64,000 nucleotides of DNA, from the NCBI RefSeq assembly GCF_018130065.1, contig NZ_JAFCME010000019.1, forward strand, positions 58,015 to 122,014, read 5' to 3'. The notes under the pieces are model-generated. The model saw nothing but the letters and a program-made list of their open reading frames with translations, had not been told where the DNA came from and did not search any database. A program made the position numbers and the translations under genes. Positions 8,857 to 18,048 of this stretch are shown here, in pieces. Source of the stretch: Bradyrhizobium sp. AUGA SZCCT0158 (lineage in GTDB: Bacteria > Pseudomonadota > Alphaproteobacteria > Rhizobiales > Xanthobacteraceae). Position 1 is the stretch's first letter; every line of letters starts with the position of its first letter.

Positions 8857-9294
8857 TCAAGCGGCGGTCTTTACCGCGCCAGTGGCGCCGATCTGTGCGA
8901 GCATCGTCAGCATGTCGAAATAGTGCGAGGCGCTCTTGGCCTTGCCACCCTCGACCTGGACGACCTGACAAGCCGGCACTTCGATCGGCTTGTTCGAAGG
9001 CGGAATGGTACCTGTTGGTGTCTGTAGCGGGCCCGTGTGCGTGCCTTTCCACACCAGCTCGAGAATCGCGGTGTCCCCGCTCGCGAACTCGCGCACGAAT
9101 GTGGCTTTCGAATCGGGGAACGCCTTGGCCCACCCCTGCCACGCCTCGATGATCTCGCCGGCGCCCGTGATGCGACGGTTCGTTCCCTTCTCGTCGTACA
9201 CGGCGTTGGCAGCCAAGATGTCCTTGGCCTTGCTCCAGTCCTTTTCGTTGTATGCGATGACTGCGGCCTTTGCGATATCAATTGCATTCGCCAT
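8857..9294 (-). CDS. SnoaL-like / ester cyclase family protein
   Basis: Small NTF2-fold protein, 145 aa from the ATG at 9294, which has an AAGGAGC ribosome site. It shows the SnoaL pattern: an N-terminal helix (IAKAAVIAYNEKDWSKAKDI), a central ITGAGEIIEAWQGWAKAFPD segment and a C-terminal sheet ending SASHYFDMLTMLAQIG. Members bind small polyketide or terpenoid-like ligands or are of unknown function; no specific reaction can be assigned. It stands alone upstream of the hydrolase/cyclase gene on the same strand. Confidence 0.75.
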   Translation of the reverse strand: MANAIDIAKAAVIAYNEKDWSKAKDILAANAVYDEKGTNRRITGAGEIIEAWQGWAKAFPDSKATFVREFASGDTAILELVWKGTHTGPLQTPTGTIPPSNKPIEVPACQVVQVEGGKAKSASHYFDMLTMLAQIGATGAVKTAA

Positions 9295-9572
9295 GATAAT
9301 GCTCCTTGTGAGCCGGCGCCGATCGGCGCTGAGCATTGCAATCCCCCAGCACGCCAAATTCTAGCACGTTGAGGCGAACAGGCGAGCGAGAACCGGCCCT
9401 CCTAGTTTGAAATGCGGTGGCGCAATGTCCGCTGAGGGGAATAGCCGCTGTTGGACCCAAAGGGACATTGGACCCCACCGAAATATACTTCCTTCGACCG
9501 CCGACAACACCTTCCAAGCATCGGGCTTGGACAGATACACTTCCCCCCGCATCCTGATCCTGGGAGGCGGGC

Positions 9573-10570
9573 ATGAGACGGCGCGAGTTCATTGGGATAA
9601 TCGGCGGCGTGGCCATGTCTCCAATCGCTGGGCGGGCGCAGCAGCCAGCGAAGATGAAGCGGCTCGCACTAGCTGACCCTGCGCTAAAGGTTGCCGACAT
9701 GCGGATTGGAGGCGACCCGGGTTACACGTTGGGTCTTCAGGAACTCCAGCGCCTTGGTTATATCGAAGGTCAGAATTTGATCATCGACAGGTTTTCGGCT
9801 GACGGGACACGGGAATATGGCGACCTCGTAGCCAAAATCGTCAGCGCGCATCCAGACGTGATCTTTGCTTTGGGTACGTCGATCACACTCGCATTGAAAG
9901 CGGCGACTAGCACAATTCCCATCGTTGCCATCACTGGCGATCCGATTCGATTTGGAGTGGTATCCAGCCTGTCGCATCCGGGCGGAAACGTTACGGGGGT
10001 TAGCGTTGATGCTGGCGTTGAACTTTGGGGTAAGCGTCTTGAACTGCTTGCCGAAGCCATCCCAAAGGCTCGCAACGTGCTTTTCGTCTCAACGCAAGCG
10101 GGTTGGGAGGCTGCGGGCGGCAAGGAGACGCGGGAGGTAGCTCAAAGACTCGGTATTGCGTTAGCGCATGCGCCCGTGTCCACTCCGGTCACTGAACAGG
10201 CATACAGCGACGCTTTTCAAGCCATCCAGCGGGACCAAGCCGATGGACTTGTGATTGCAAATATTACTATCGCCTACGCTCATCGCTTTCTTCTCGTTAA
10301 ACTCGCCCAGCAAATCGGTCTCCCGACGATGTTTGTTTTTCGCGAGCAGGTGGAAGCCGGAGGATTGATGTCTTATTCCATGGACCACAAGAACGCCATT
10401 CGGGTCGCTATTGCGCAGGTGGCTGAGATATTTCGCGGTGGCAACCAAGCGAGATGCCGTATGTCCAAGGGACGCGATACGAGTTTGTGATTAACCTGAA
10501 GGCCGCAAAGGCAATAGGTCTCACGATTCCTCCGGCATTACTCGCCCGCGCCGACGAGGTGATCGAATAA
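9573..10570 (+). pseudogene. ABC transporter substrate-binding protein (ABC_sub_bind), frameshifted near its 3' end
   Basis: TrpX/ABC_sub_bind-family lipoprotein-like binding protein with the typical signal MRRREFIGIIGGVAMSPIAG. The first frame runs 305 codons to 10490, but its last dozen residues do not fit the family. Dropping back one base at about 10451 restores a canonical ending (MPYVQGTRYEFVINLKAAKA, then IGLTIPP...ARADEVIE) with a stop at 10568-10570. The break is best explained by loss of one G in GCG-GAG. It could be a sequencing error, but if real the protein loses its conserved C-terminal strand. No permease or ATPase gene is adjacent, as is common for orphan copies of this family. 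Confidence 0.8.
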
Positions 10571-10776
10571 AGTCGCCTATTGGCACTTTTTGGACATGGC
10601 TGATCTGGCGGGCGATGGCCGCTTCTGAGCGAAAAGCAGACATCGTTATTATTCGATTTGCGACTGGCCGCTCATGGCGCAAAGCAGTCGCTTCGCAAGC
10701 GAGCCAGGACAGTTGCGCAGGAGCATGCACTAAGATTTGAGTCGCCTCACAGCAGCCGGTCCTCTATGGATTGCCC

Positions 10777-11136
10777 ATGTCTCGCCTCGTGTTTGCATTG
10801 ATTGCTGTCGTCTTCTCACTCCTGCCGGTCGTCGCGCAGGCTGCGCCGGCTCATAAGCGGCCGGCGCCGCGCTGGCAGGGCTACGGCTTCCTGCCGGGCT
10901 ATCATCAGCCGCCGAACAACAGCCGCCCGGCTTACACCCAGAGAGCTGCGGTTTTGCGCGCAGCGCGCCGCAACCAGCGGCCCTGGTATATCGATCCGGT
11001 GCCACGCTATTACGGGTACGATGGCGCCTGGCGCTATTTCGGCCGGCCGGGCTTTTACGGTGGCCGCTACAATGGCGGCAGTTTTGGCCCGTGCTGGACG
11101 CGGACGCCGGTCGGAGCGGTCTGGAACTGCGGCTGA
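10777..11136 (+). CDS. Small secreted protein of unknown function
   Basis: A 119-aa protein from the ATG at 10777 (a TTG six bases upstream is possible). The N-terminus is a clear signal peptide (LVFALIAVVFSLLPVVAQA). The mature part is basic and rich in Tyr, Arg, Gly and Pro, ending GPCWTRTPVGAVWNCG with two cysteines. This C-terminal signature is widespread in short Bradyrhizobium exported proteins of unknown role. It is probably periplasmic. Confidence 0.7.
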   Translation: MSRLVFALIAVVFSLLPVVAQAAPAHKRPAPRWQGYGFLPGYHQPPNNSRPAYTQRAAVLRAARRNQRPWYIDPVPRYYGYDGAWRYFGRPGFYGGRYNGGSFGPCWTRTPVGAVWNCG

Positions 11137-11279
11137 TCGAGCTGTTGCCTGACGACCCCGCCCGCTGCCGGTCAAGGGCCAGGGAATACACGTCCCCTGC
11201 CTTGAGTCGTCCACATTGACGATGGATAAGCAGCCGGATTATGGCGCTGGTTTATTGAACAATGGGCATTTGGGGGACA

Positions 11280-11843
11280 ATGACGCGACGCGCCGTTGGC
11301 GGACTGGCCGCTGGCTTTCTGCTGCTGGCCGCGCCCGCGATGGCCGCCGAATCGCCGGCTGACCTGATCTCCGGCTTCCGCCTCAAGCATGGCCAGGTCC
11401 GCGTCGTGCGCGATGCAACCCTCGACCGCATCGCGATGGATCAGGCGCGGGCGATGGCGGCGAAGAATGAGCTCAGCCATGAGGTGCTCGGCCCGTTCAC
11501 CAGGCGGGTCGCGCCGGCGGGTGCGGGCCGCGCCGCCGAGAACATTGCCTATGGATACGAGAGTTTCGAGAAGACGCTCGGCCAGTGGATCGACTCCTCC
11601 GGACACCGCAAGAACCTGCTCTTGCAAAATGCGTCACGCGTCGGGATCGCGAGCGCCAGGGATGCCAGCGGCAAGCGCACCTACTGGGCCATGGTGATCG
11701 CCGGCGATTACGAGCCGAAGCGGCCCAAGGGCAAGAACAAGAAAGAGACGGAGCCGCTTGTTGCTGTGAAACGTGACGCCGCTCCCGCATCCCGGCCAAA
11801 ATCAAGCGACTGCCGCATCAAGATACTCAGCCTTTGCATTTGA
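11280..11843 (+). CDS. CAP domain-containing secreted protein
   Basis: A 187-aa exported protein of the CAP/SCP/PR-1 superfamily. The ATG at 11280 has GGGGGAC just upstream; one at 11262 is in frame but lacks a ribosome site. Signal peptide LAAGFLLLAAPAMAA; the CAP core shows HGQVRVV, ELSHEVLG, AENIAYGYES and HRKNLLLQNASRVGIA. Bacterial CAP proteins are secreted and mostly of unknown function. The C-terminal 40 residues are Lys-rich and end in a CRIKILSLCI tail with two cysteines. Confidence 0.8.
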   Translation: MTRRAVGGLAAGFLLLAAPAMAAESPADLISGFRLKHGQVRVVRDATLDRIAMDQARAMAAKNELSHEVLGPFTRRVAPAGAGRAAENIAYGYESFEKTLGQWIDSSGHRKNLLLQNASRVGIASARDASGKRTYWAMVIAGDYEPKRPKGKNKKETEPLVAVKRDAAPASRPKSSDCRIKILSLCI

Positions 11844-12052
11844 GGCGGAGTGCGGCGGCTGACGGATAACACCCGCAAGCCAACATCGGCAAAAAGTCAC
11901 CTGCGGCGAAATTGCACGCATGTCGAGGAACCCCACACAGCGTGCATCCTGCGTGTCGGCGGCCGTCGCGCTCCGGGTTCCCGCACCTTCGGCGCTGGAA
12001 CGTTAGCCGTGCACCGCGATTGATCCCACTCTATCCGAAAAGGACAATCGAG

Positions 12053-12346
12053 ATGGGTTGGATTTCACGGACGATCGGGCAAGGCCGGCGGGCGGCGCTT
12101 CTGGCGCTATCCGCCATCATCTTCCTTCCGGACAAGCTCGCTGCACAGGGAGTACCGGTTGAAACGGGATCGCATATACCGGTTGCGCTGTGGTTCGTCG
12201 GCGCCGTCGTTCTTGGCCTGGCGATAGCCTACGGCATCATGCGCAATCGGAGCCGGACCCGCGCCGAGAAGCAGATCACGGACCAGGCCACCAAGGATAA
12301 TTACGCCGAAGAAGAGCGCGACCGGGTAAGGACGCACGGGAGCTGA
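12053..12346 (+). CDS. Small membrane protein of unknown function
   Basis: A 97-aa protein from the ATG at 12053, preceded by AAGGACAATCGAG. It has an N-terminal hydrophobic stretch (ALLALSAIIFLPDKLAAQG, possibly a signal peptide), one transmembrane helix (PVALWFVGAVVLGLAIAYGI) and a charged cytoplasmic tail (RNRSRTRAEKQITDQ). It converges with the oxidase operon, whose last gene ends 16 bases away. The topology resembles small respiratory-complex accessory proteins, but nothing in the sequence proves this. Confidence 0.6.
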   Translation: MGWISRTIGQGRRAALLALSAIIFLPDKLAAQGVPVETGSHIPVALWFVGAVVLGLAIAYGIMRNRSRTRAEKQITDQATKDNYAEEERDRVRTHGS

Positions 12347-12362
12347 AATAGAGGACGCCGAC

Positions 12363-12722
12363 CTAGCCCCCTGCTGACGCGCAAACCGGCACCAAAGCAA
12401 GCGGAAGCGCGCTCCAGATCACGCCAATCGCGGACAGGAGCGCGAGCAGCAGCGTGGTCTTGCGGAGGAATGTTGCATCGGTTTGCTCCTCCGGCGCATC
12501 TTGCACGCGCCGTATTGAAACGGCGGCAAGCATCGCAAGGGCGCCAAGCGCCGCGATCGTAGCCGCCGCCCCCATCCACATCATCGCGCGACCAGAGCCG
12601 ACCGGCGGCGTGCAGATCAGCGCCTCGGCGCCGTACAGCACAACAAGATGCAGGAACCACACGACTGGCCCAACCAGGAGCCACAGTAAATCTGCTAGAG
12701 ACCGGGTTTGCGGCGCGCTCAT
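12363..12722 (-). CDS. Small membrane protein of the oxidase operon
   Basis: A 119-aa protein with three predicted membrane helices (LLWLLVGPVVWFLHLVVLYG, MMWMGAAATIAALGALAML, LLLALLSAIGVIWSALPL). Its ATG overlaps the TGA of the subunit I/III gene by four bases, so it is translated as the fifth member of the oxidase operon. Small three-helix proteins occupy this place in several alternative oxidase clusters and may be a small subunit or assembly helper; no named family is certain. Confidence 0.7.
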   Translation of the reverse strand: MSAPQTRSLADLLWLLVGPVVWFLHLVVLYGAEALICTPPVGSGRAMMWMGAAATIAALGALAMLAAVSIRRVQDAPEEQTDATFLRKTTLLLALLSAIGVIWSALPLALVPVCASAGG

Positions 12723-15247
12723 GCGATCCTCGGAAAGCCGTGCACGAGCAGCAGGCCGAACAGGCCTTGCGCGACCGTGTAATGCCAAAGCAGCACGAGA
12801 TTGTCGAAGACGACGCGGCGTCTGAGGTTGAGCATGCCGGCGAGGCTGCGCGCGATGGCGAAGCCCGCCATCACGACAAGCGTCAGCACGAGCTGGAATT
12901 GCAGGAACGACGCCATGTAGGCAAGCGCGCCATGTGCATCCGCGTCAGGGCGTAGCCCGGCTCGCCAATGCGACAGGACGTCGGCGCCGAGACTCCCGCC
13001 AAGCAACAGAACCGCAACGGCGATCGCGCCGATGAAGGCGACGCCGTTGCGTGACGGGAGAAAGCGACCCGCGAGGAGGATCAGGCCGCTGCTCGCGGCG
13101 AGCAGCGTCGCCGCGAGGATGGGCCACCATGACGGCGGCATTTGCCCCGGTTTCGGCCAGACCTGCGGCGAGACCGTCCAGAGGAAGAGATAGGAGAACA
13201 CGAAAGACAGATAGAGCGATCCTGCGACTACCAGGAGCACGACCATCGCCCACCACGAATGCGAGCGCGGACCGCTGAGATAGGTCGAGACCTTGATGCC
13301 ATGGCCGATCTCGGCCCGGGGCAACGGTGCTGGATCGCTGCTCCACATCCAGACCAGGATCATCAGAAGCGCGAGCGCACCGGAGACAAAGGCGAGCATC
13401 ACGTATTTCACGGTGAGCAGCATGAAGAAGCCGGCCGTGAACACCGCGCCAAGCAGCGGCGGCCAGCCGTCACCGGGCAGGCGCTGCAGCGCTTCCGGTA
13501 CGGCTTCGATCGGCGAGGTGATGATGGTTTCGCGCTGCCCCGTCACCGTGCCCGGCAGATAGTGGCGCCCCTCTTTCGATTGTTCCGACAGCCCCGGCTG
13601 ATCCCATAACGGATCGCGGCTCGTCACCAGCGGAACGCTGCGCGGCCCGTAGACGTGGTTGTGCATCCATTCGAGCGAGGCGCCCTTCCACACGTCGCCG
13701 GCGGGATCTGATAGCGCCGGCCGCAGATTACGAACGAGATCGAGCAGGAAGACCAGCACGCCGGTCGCGAACAGAAATGCCCCGACGGTCGAGATCATGT
13801 TGAGCACGCCCCACTCCGCTACCGCCGGATAGGTGTAGACGCGGCGCGGCATGCCCATCAGCCCGGAGATGTGCATCGGAAAGAACGCGACGTTGAACCC
13901 GACGAACATCAGCGCGAACGTCACTTTCCCCAGGCGCTCCGAGAGCGGCCGACGGCTGAAGGCAGGCGCCCAGTAGTAGAAGGCGCCGAACAGCGGAAAC
14001 ACCATTCCGCCGACCAGCACGTAGTGGAAATGCGCGACCACGAAATAGGTGTCGTGAACCTGCCAGTCGAACGGCACCATCGCGACCATCACGCCGGTCA
14101 GCCCGCCGAGCGTGAAGATGAACAGAAATCCGAGCACGAACAGCGAGGGCGTCGCCAGTTGCATGCGGCCGGCTGCGATCGTCGCGATCCAGGCAAACAC
14201 CTGAATGCCGCTCGGGATGGCGACCGCCATGCTGGCCGCCGAGAAGAAGCTCAGCGAAAGCGCCGGGATGCCCGTGGTGAACATATGATGCACCCACAGA
14301 CCGAAGGAGAAAAAGCCGGTCGCGATCAGGGCGACGACGATCATGCGGTAGCCGACCAGCGGCGTGCGCGCCATCGTCGGCACGATCATCGACACCATGC
14401 CGGCGGCCGGAAGGAAGATGATGTAGACCTCCGGGTGGCCGAAGAACCAGAACAAATGCTGCCACAGCAGCGCGTCGCCGCCCTTCTGCGGCATGAAGAA
14501 CGGCCAGCCGAACGCGCGCTCGAGTTCGAGCAGCATTGTTGCGAGTATCACGGCCGGAAACGCGAACGCGATCATCGCCGCGAAGATCAGCATGGTCCAG
14601 GCAAACATCGGCATGCGGTCAAGCGTCATGCCGGGCGCCCGCGTGCGCAGCACGCCGACGATCAGCTCGATCGCGCCTGCGATCGCGGAGATTTCGATGA
14701 ATCCGATACCGAGCAGCCAGAAATCCGCACCCAGCCCGGGCGAATATTGCGCGCCGGTAAGCGGCGGATACATAAACCAGCCGCCCGACGGCGCGACATC
14801 GTAGAACAGCGTGCCGAAGAAGATCAGCCCGCCGACGAAGTAGGCCCAGAACGCAAACGCACTGAGGCGCGGAAACGGCAGATCGCGCGCGCCCAGCATT
14901 TGCGGCAGCAGCAGGATGCCCATCGCCTCGACCACCGGCACGGCGAACAGGAACATCATCACGGTGCCGTGCATCGTGAAGATCTGGTTGTAGGTCTCCG
15001 GCGACAGGAAGGTATTGCTCGGCACCGCGAGCTGAAGGCGCATCAGCAGCGCAAGGATTCCTGCCAGCAGGAAGAACAGGACCGCGGTACCAACGTAGAA
15101 ATAGCCGACGACCGTGTTGTTGACCGCGGTGACGATCCGCCAGCCTTTCGGCCGTTCCCAGGCGGCCTCGAGCGCTTCCAGTTCCCCCTTGGGGCGCGGC
15201 AGCCTGTTCGGGTGGCCGGCGAGGCGCGCTTGTGAAGGCTCGCTCAT
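12719..15247 (-). CDS. Cytochrome c oxidase subunit I + III fusion
   Basis: An 842-aa haem-copper oxidase core in which subunit I (about 1-550) is fused to subunit III (about 600-842). Haem and copper ligands are present: H93, H271 with Y275 (HPEVY), H320/H321, H406 and H408, plus the E273 of the D pathway. Two proton-channel features are atypical: the K-channel lysine position of PTGIKxFxW reads PSGIQVFAW (Gln349), and the Asn-Asn pair after FPRL reads Ser-Ala (residues 129-130). It overlaps subunit II upstream and a small membrane protein downstream by four bases each. It should be an electrogenic terminal oxidase of an accessory respiratory branch. Confidence 0.93.
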   Translation of the reverse strand: MSEPSQARLAGHPNRLPRPKGELEALEAAWERPKGWRIVTAVNNTVVGYFYVGTAVLFFLLAGILALLMRLQLAVPSNTFLSPETYNQIFTMHGTVMMFLFAVPVVEAMGILLLPQMLGARDLPFPRLSAFAFWAYFVGGLIFFGTLFYDVAPSGGWFMYPPLTGAQYSPGLGADFWLLGIGFIEISAIAGAIELIVGVLRTRAPGMTLDRMPMFAWTMLIFAAMIAFAFPAVILATMLLELERAFGWPFFMPQKGGDALLWQHLFWFFGHPEVYIIFLPAAGMVSMIVPTMARTPLVGYRMIVVALIATGFFSFGLWVHHMFTTGIPALSLSFFSAASMAVAIPSGIQVFAWIATIAAGRMQLATPSLFVLGFLFIFTLGGLTGVMVAMVPFDWQVHDTYFVVAHFHYVLVGGMVFPLFGAFYYWAPAFSRRPLSERLGKVTFALMFVGFNVAFFPMHISGLMGMPRRVYTYPAVAEWGVLNMISTVGAFLFATGVLVFLLDLVRNLRPALSDPAGDVWKGASLEWMHNHVYGPRSVPLVTSRDPLWDQPGLSEQSKEGRHYLPGTVTGQRETIITSPIEAVPEALQRLPGDGWPPLLGAVFTAGFFMLLTVKYVMLAFVSGALALLMILVWMWSSDPAPLPRAEIGHGIKVSTYLSGPRSHSWWAMVVLLVVAGSLYLSFVFSYLFLWTVSPQVWPKPGQMPPSWWPILAATLLAASSGLILLAGRFLPSRNGVAFIGAIAVAVLLLGGSLGADVLSHWRAGLRPDADAHGALAYMASFLQFQLVLTLVVMAGFAIARSLAGMLNLRRRVVFDNLVLLWHYTVAQGLFGLLLVHGFPRIA

Positions 15248-16170
15248 CGCAGGCTCATGAGATAGCTGACCAGCGCGGTCTGCTCGGCGGGCGAGAAGAT
15301 GCGAAATTCCGGCATGCGGTTACCCGGCTTGAGGTGCTGCCCGTCGCGAATGAAGCGCGCGACATTGTCGGCCGTGAGCGGCAACGTGTCGATGCCGACA
15401 GAGCCGCGCGCCGCCAGATGCGTCAGGTCCGGACCGATCGCACCCGCCGCGCCGGTGCCGCGCACCGCATGGCAAGTGCCGCAACCGGCCGCCATGAAAA
15501 GCGATTGGCCGCGCCGCTCCACGTCGGTTGAGGCGGCAGCCGACGGCCCGGCCTCGCGCACGAACCAGGCCTCGTATTCGTCGCGCGGCATGGCGATGAC
15601 GTTGAAACCCATCAGCGCGTGCGGGCCGCCGCAATATTCCGCGCATTGCCCGCGATAGACACCGGCACGCTCGGCGGTGAGCCGCAGGCGCGTAATCCTG
15701 CCGGGCAGCATATCGACTTTGCCGCCGAGGCTTGGGACCCAGAAACTGTGGATCACGTCGGCCGCCTTGAGCGTGAAGTCGACCGGCTGTCCGACCGGAA
15801 TTCGAATCTCATTGGCGCTCGTGGCCGGCGTTGGACCGTCGTAAACGACGCGCCACCACCATTGTTCGCCGGTCACCTCGATCCGCATGGCATCGTCTGT
15901 ATGTCCGGTCTGGGCGCGCGTGAGCCAGACACCACAGAAGAGCAGGATCGTGAGCGTGACAACCGGCAAGGCAAGACCGAACACCATGATGGTGCGCTCG
16001 CGAGCGAGCGCCTCACGGATGTGCGGCGTGCCGCGTATGGCGAGCCAGATCGTAGCGATAACCAGCGCCAGGATGACCGCGCCGAATGCGAACAATACCC
16101 AGGCAAGCGTGGCGATTTGGCCGGCCTGTGGGCCGTGCGGCGCCAGCACGGACTGAAGGGTGCCGCTCAT
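15244..16170 (-). CDS. Cytochrome c oxidase subunit II with C-terminal cytochrome c domain
   Basis: A 308-aa caa3-type subunit II: two membrane helices (about 20-45 and 62-85), the EQWWWRVVY aromatic patch at 102-110, and CuA ligands H141, C176, E178, C180, H184 and M187. These are followed by a fused cytochrome c domain with CGTCH at 230-234 and a probable axial Met286 in GNRMPEF. The fusion lets the enzyme accept electrons without a separate soluble cytochrome. It overlaps the upstream tri-haem cytochrome gene and the downstream subunit I gene by four bases each. Confidence 0.93.
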   Translation of the reverse strand: MSGTLQSVLAPHGPQAGQIATLAWVLFAFGAVILALVIATIWLAIRGTPHIREALARERTIMVFGLALPVVTLTILLFCGVWLTRAQTGHTDDAMRIEVTGEQWWWRVVYDGPTPATSANEIRIPVGQPVDFTLKAADVIHSFWVPSLGGKVDMLPGRITRLRLTAERAGVYRGQCAEYCGGPHALMGFNVIAMPRDEYEAWFVREAGPSAAASTDVERRGQSLFMAAGCGTCHAVRGTGAAGAIGPDLTHLAARGSVGIDTLPLTADNVARFIRDGQHLKPGNRMPEFRIFSPAEQTALVSYLMSLR

Positions 16171-17279
16171 CGCCGAGCTCCGGCATGCGCATCGACCGAA
16201 GCGTAGTATGCCCCGACGTCCTCGATCTGCCGATCGCTCAGCGCGCGGGCGATCGGCGCCATGATGGTTTCGGTCGCGGTAGCCGGCGCGAGGCCGTTCT
16301 TCCAGAGACGCAAGCGATTGAGCAGGTAGGCGAGATTTTGCCCGGCAAGGCGAGGATAGGTTTTCAATGCCTCCTGGCCATGGCAGCCGGCGCAGGCCGG
16401 GACTAGCGCTGCCGGATCGCCATTCTCCGCGAGAGCGCGGCCACGCGCGATTGCCGATGCATCCGTTGGTCTTTCCAGGGCGGCCGGCGGTTGAAGCGCC
16501 GCGTAATAGTCAGCCACGCGCCTGAAATCGTCGCCGGCAAGGGCGCGCGCGACCGGCTGCATGATCCCGCTGGCGCGCTGCGCACTCGCGTAAGCCTCGA
16601 GCGACGCGACGATGAATTCCGCCGGCTGGCCGTGCAGGATCGGAACGAGAGCGCTTGCGGGCCTTGCGTCGCCGGCGCCATGGCAGCGCGCGCAGGCGCC
16701 GACCGCGGGAGCCGTCGTCTCGCTGGTCGCCAAACTCTGGCCGCTCTGCGGCGGCACCGCCAGGCCTCCAAGCGCGAGTTCACGGTATTGCGCGGCGTCG
16801 AGGCCCGGCAGCCGGCGCAGGAACGCGGCGAGCGCCCACACTTCGTCGTCGCGCTGCTGCACCGACCACGCCGGCATGCCGGTGTATTTGATGCCGTGCT
16901 TGATGATCCAGAACAGCTCACGGTCGCGCCACGGCCGCATGTTGGTCGCAAGATCGGGCGGCGGCGGCAGCATGGCCCGCGCGATCGGGCTGATCGGGAC
17001 ACCCGGAGCGCCATGACAATAGGCGCAGCCGCTGTGGAAATGCGCGGCTCCGAGCGTCACGAGATCGGCATTGCCGAGCGGCGGGACCTCGATGCCGATC
17101 GCGTGCGTCTTGACCGAATTGCGCATTGCGAACGTCAGCAACCATTCGGTCACCGCCCAGTGCCCGCGACTGGCCGCGACGCTGTAGAGACCCGACCACA
17201 TGAACAGGAAACCAAGCAGCAACGCCGCCAACCCGGCCAACAGGATGAAGCGGATACGCAACTGCGGGGGGATGCGCAT
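16167..17279 (-). CDS. Membrane-anchored tri-haem cytochrome c
   Basis: A 370-aa protein from the ATG at 17279, with an N-terminal membrane anchor (FILLAGLAALLLGFLFMWSG) and three c-type haem sites: CAYCH (85-89), CARCH (196-200) and CAGCH (296-300). The first domain has HGIKYTGMPAW, a likely distal Met; the last two resemble a fused pair of cytochrome c553/c4 modules. It overlaps subunit II by four bases and follows the assembly-factor gene by one base, so it is the likely electron donor to this oxidase. Confidence 0.9.
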   Translation of the reverse strand: MRIPPQLRIRFILLAGLAALLLGFLFMWSGLYSVAASRGHWAVTEWLLTFAMRNSVKTHAIGIEVPPLGNADLVTLGAAHFHSGCAYCHGAPGVPISPIARAMLPPPPDLATNMRPWRDRELFWIIKHGIKYTGMPAWSVQQRDDEVWALAAFLRRLPGLDAAQYRELALGGLAVPPQSGQSLATSETTAPAVGACARCHGAGDARPASALVPILHGQPAEFIVASLEAYASAQRASGIMQPVARALAGDDFRRVADYYAALQPPAALERPTDASAIARGRALAENGDPAALVPACAGCHGQEALKTYPRLAGQNLAYLLNRLRLWKNGLAPATATETIMAPIARALSDRQIEDVGAYYASVDAHAGARR

Positions 17280-17280
17280 G

Positions 17281-17919
17281 CTAGCCGGCGGTTCGCTGGA
17301 TCGGCGGCACCGCACGCGGCGGTTCGTCCGCGCCGATCAAATGAACCGTCATGACCACGGCCGCAACGAGATAGCTCAACGGACAGGCTGCGAGCATCAA
17401 GAGACCCGCGAGATGCTGGTCGTCAAGCCCGTGCGCGGCATGCGCTCCAGACCCGTAAAGCGCGCGCGGCGCGAACACCAGGAGCGCCGCGAGCAGGCAA
17501 AACAGCTTTGCGGTGAGCAGAAGGGCCGGAATGGCCTGCCAGCGGGAGGGACCGGACAACGAGAACAGCGACATCCAGAACGCCGTCGCGGCCAGCAACA
17601 GGGAGGCGTGCGATGCGATCATCGCACCCGGCACATGCGCGGCGACGTTCTGCACCACCGGCAAATGCCAGGCCCACAGCAGGGCGATCTGGGCAAAGGT
17701 CGCAGGCCACAGCAGGGATGCGCCCCGCAGGGCAACCTTCCACCGCGTAAGCCCGATCGCGGCCAGCAGGGGCGCGGCGACATTCATGACCAGGATATGT
17801 ACCGCCATGTGTCGCGCGTGGGGACCAAATTCCATCAGGGCAGCGAGAACAGCGCCAACCCCGAGAACGCCAGCGCCGCTCGCGAGGAGAGCAAGGACCT
17901 GCGGAGATCGAGATTGCAT
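17281..17919 (-). CDS. Cytochrome c oxidase assembly protein, caa3-type CtaG family
   Basis: A 212-aa polytopic membrane protein with about six or seven helices. Conserved histidines occur in ARHMAVHIL, LWAWHLPV, SHASLL and HAAHGLDDQHLAGLLML, matching the caa3_CtaG family implicated in copper delivery to the oxidase. It is the first gene of the operon and has a GAGGGG ribosome site. It is divergent from the DUF5107 gene; the roughly 130-bp intergenic region must hold the operon promoter, but no clear FNR/FixK box (TTGAT-N4-ATCAA) is seen. Confidence 0.85.
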   Translation of the reverse strand: MQSRSPQVLALLASGAGVLGVGAVLAALMEFGPHARHMAVHILVMNVAAPLLAAIGLTRWKVALRGASLLWPATFAQIALLWAWHLPVVQNVAAHVPGAMIASHASLLLAATAFWMSLFSLSGPSRWQAIPALLLTAKLFCLLAALLVFAPRALYGSGAHAAHGLDDQHLAGLLMLAACPLSYLVAAVVMTVHLIGADEPPRAVPPIQRTAG

Positions 17920-18048
17920 GACCCCTCATGGCTGGAAAGCGCGGACCCAAAGCGACGCAACGAAGTCAACGGCGGAGGCATGAATTGGTTTCATGACAGA
18001 TTGACCCGGGCCACGGTAGGATCGCCCGGTCAGTCGAAGGCGACGTCC

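Noticed and set aside
13871..15235. 454-codon open frame antisense to the oxidase subunit I gene
   Set aside because: It is His/Arg/Glu-rich low-complexity sequence, a typical shadow of a GC-rich gene.
17200..18048. Upstream extension of the DUF5107 frame, nearly 280 extra codons
   Set aside because: It is antisense to ctaG and the tri-haem cytochrome gene and has no domain; the signal peptide fixes the start near 18049.
17920..18048. FixK/FNR site controlling the oxidase operon
   Set aside because: No TTGAT-N4-ATCAA pattern was found in the divergent intergenic region.
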